NCBI RefSeq assembly: GCF_014192915.1 | Contig: NZ_JACHYN010000015.1 | Coordinates: forward strand, 109,043-173,042 | Direction: 5' to 3' | Source: Azospirillum sp. OGB3 | GTDB lineage: Bacteria; Pseudomonadota; Alphaproteobacteria; Azospirillales; Azospirillaceae | Length of the DNA stretch: 64,000 bases | Shown: positions 63,972-64,000 of the stretch, piece after piece | Layout: each line of letters opens with the position of its first letter | Position numbering within the stretch: the first letter of the stretch is position 1 | Translations under genes and position numbers: made by a program | Notes under the pieces: generated by a model | What the model saw: only the letters and a program-made list of their open reading frames with translations | What the model was told of the DNA's origin: nothing | Databases searched by the model: none

Positions 63972-64000
63972 TCAAGCGTGTTTGAAACCGTATCGTCCAA
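63972..64000 (-). CDS. Possible 3' end of a gene entering from the right edge
   Basis: Read on the minus strand the last bases give GRYGFKHA followed by TGA (63974-63972), about 23 bases before the terminator hairpin. Only eight codons are visible, so no function can be given. Confidence 0.3.

Noticed and set aside
63193..63975. A 260-residue minus-strand gene
   Set aside because: The extra N-terminal part runs through a terminator and repeat; ATG 63495 with a ribosome-binding site is preferred.

Overview
The window is GC-rich, gene-dense DNA with long runs of four-base start/stop overlaps. Its gene types (SyrD/PvdE-type exporters, an Mrp antiporter with fused A and B subunits, several two-component and chemosensory genes, a membrane formate dehydrogenase) suggest an alphaproteobacterium of the Azospirillum/Rhodospirillales kind. 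That placement is inference from gene content. No rRNA, tRNA or CRISPR array was seen, and no complete insertion sequence.

Region 1 (1-22.8 kb) is a dense envelope locus, all on the + strand. It opens with a type I secretion set: a TolC-like protein cut by the window edge, an ABC exporter and an HlyD-like adaptor. Next come a 1028-residue protein joining a type-1 periplasmic-binding domain, a Cys-loop-receptor-like beta domain and an MscS channel, then two lipoproteins, and DotU/TssL-like and IcmF/TssM-like proteins. No contractile-tail gene of a type VI system is present. After an AT-rich 378-bp gap follow a DUF697 protein, a small membrane protein, a family-3 solute-binding protein, two SyrD/PvdE-like ABC exporters with a band-7 protein between them, a thioester-reductase-like SDR, a SET-domain protein, a GNAT-like protein and a porin. 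This composite locus is the best candidate for an undescribed system.

Region 2 (22.9-41 kb) is mostly housekeeping: a VOC protein, the Mrp-type antiporter operon (mnhAB-C-D-E-F-G, minus strand) beside a PTS EIIA-Ntr-like gene, a hydroxyacid dehydrogenase and purC, an Sfp-type phosphopantetheinyl transferase, a large FHA protein, a PBP4-type peptidase, cheD, a zinc-ribbon methyltransferase, an EEP-family hydrolase, two small proteins and panD.

Region 3 (41-51.3 kb) is a complete chemosensory operon with the domain make-up of the Wsp type (CheW, CheR-TPR, CheW, MCP, CheA-REC, CheB). The usual diguanylate cyclase output is replaced by a double-receiver protein and a hybrid histidine kinase.

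Region 4 (51.3-62 kb) is a formate dehydrogenase regulon. The operon fdoG-H-I-fdhD (minus) diverges from fdhE (+). The 510-bp space between them has a good sigma-54 promoter facing each way and three GGACA-N3-TGTCC palindromes. A histidine kinase and an NtrC-type sigma-54 activator lie next door and are the obvious regulators. The window ends with a class II aldolase-like gene, a 4-oxalocrotonate tautomerase-like gene and small unknown genes.
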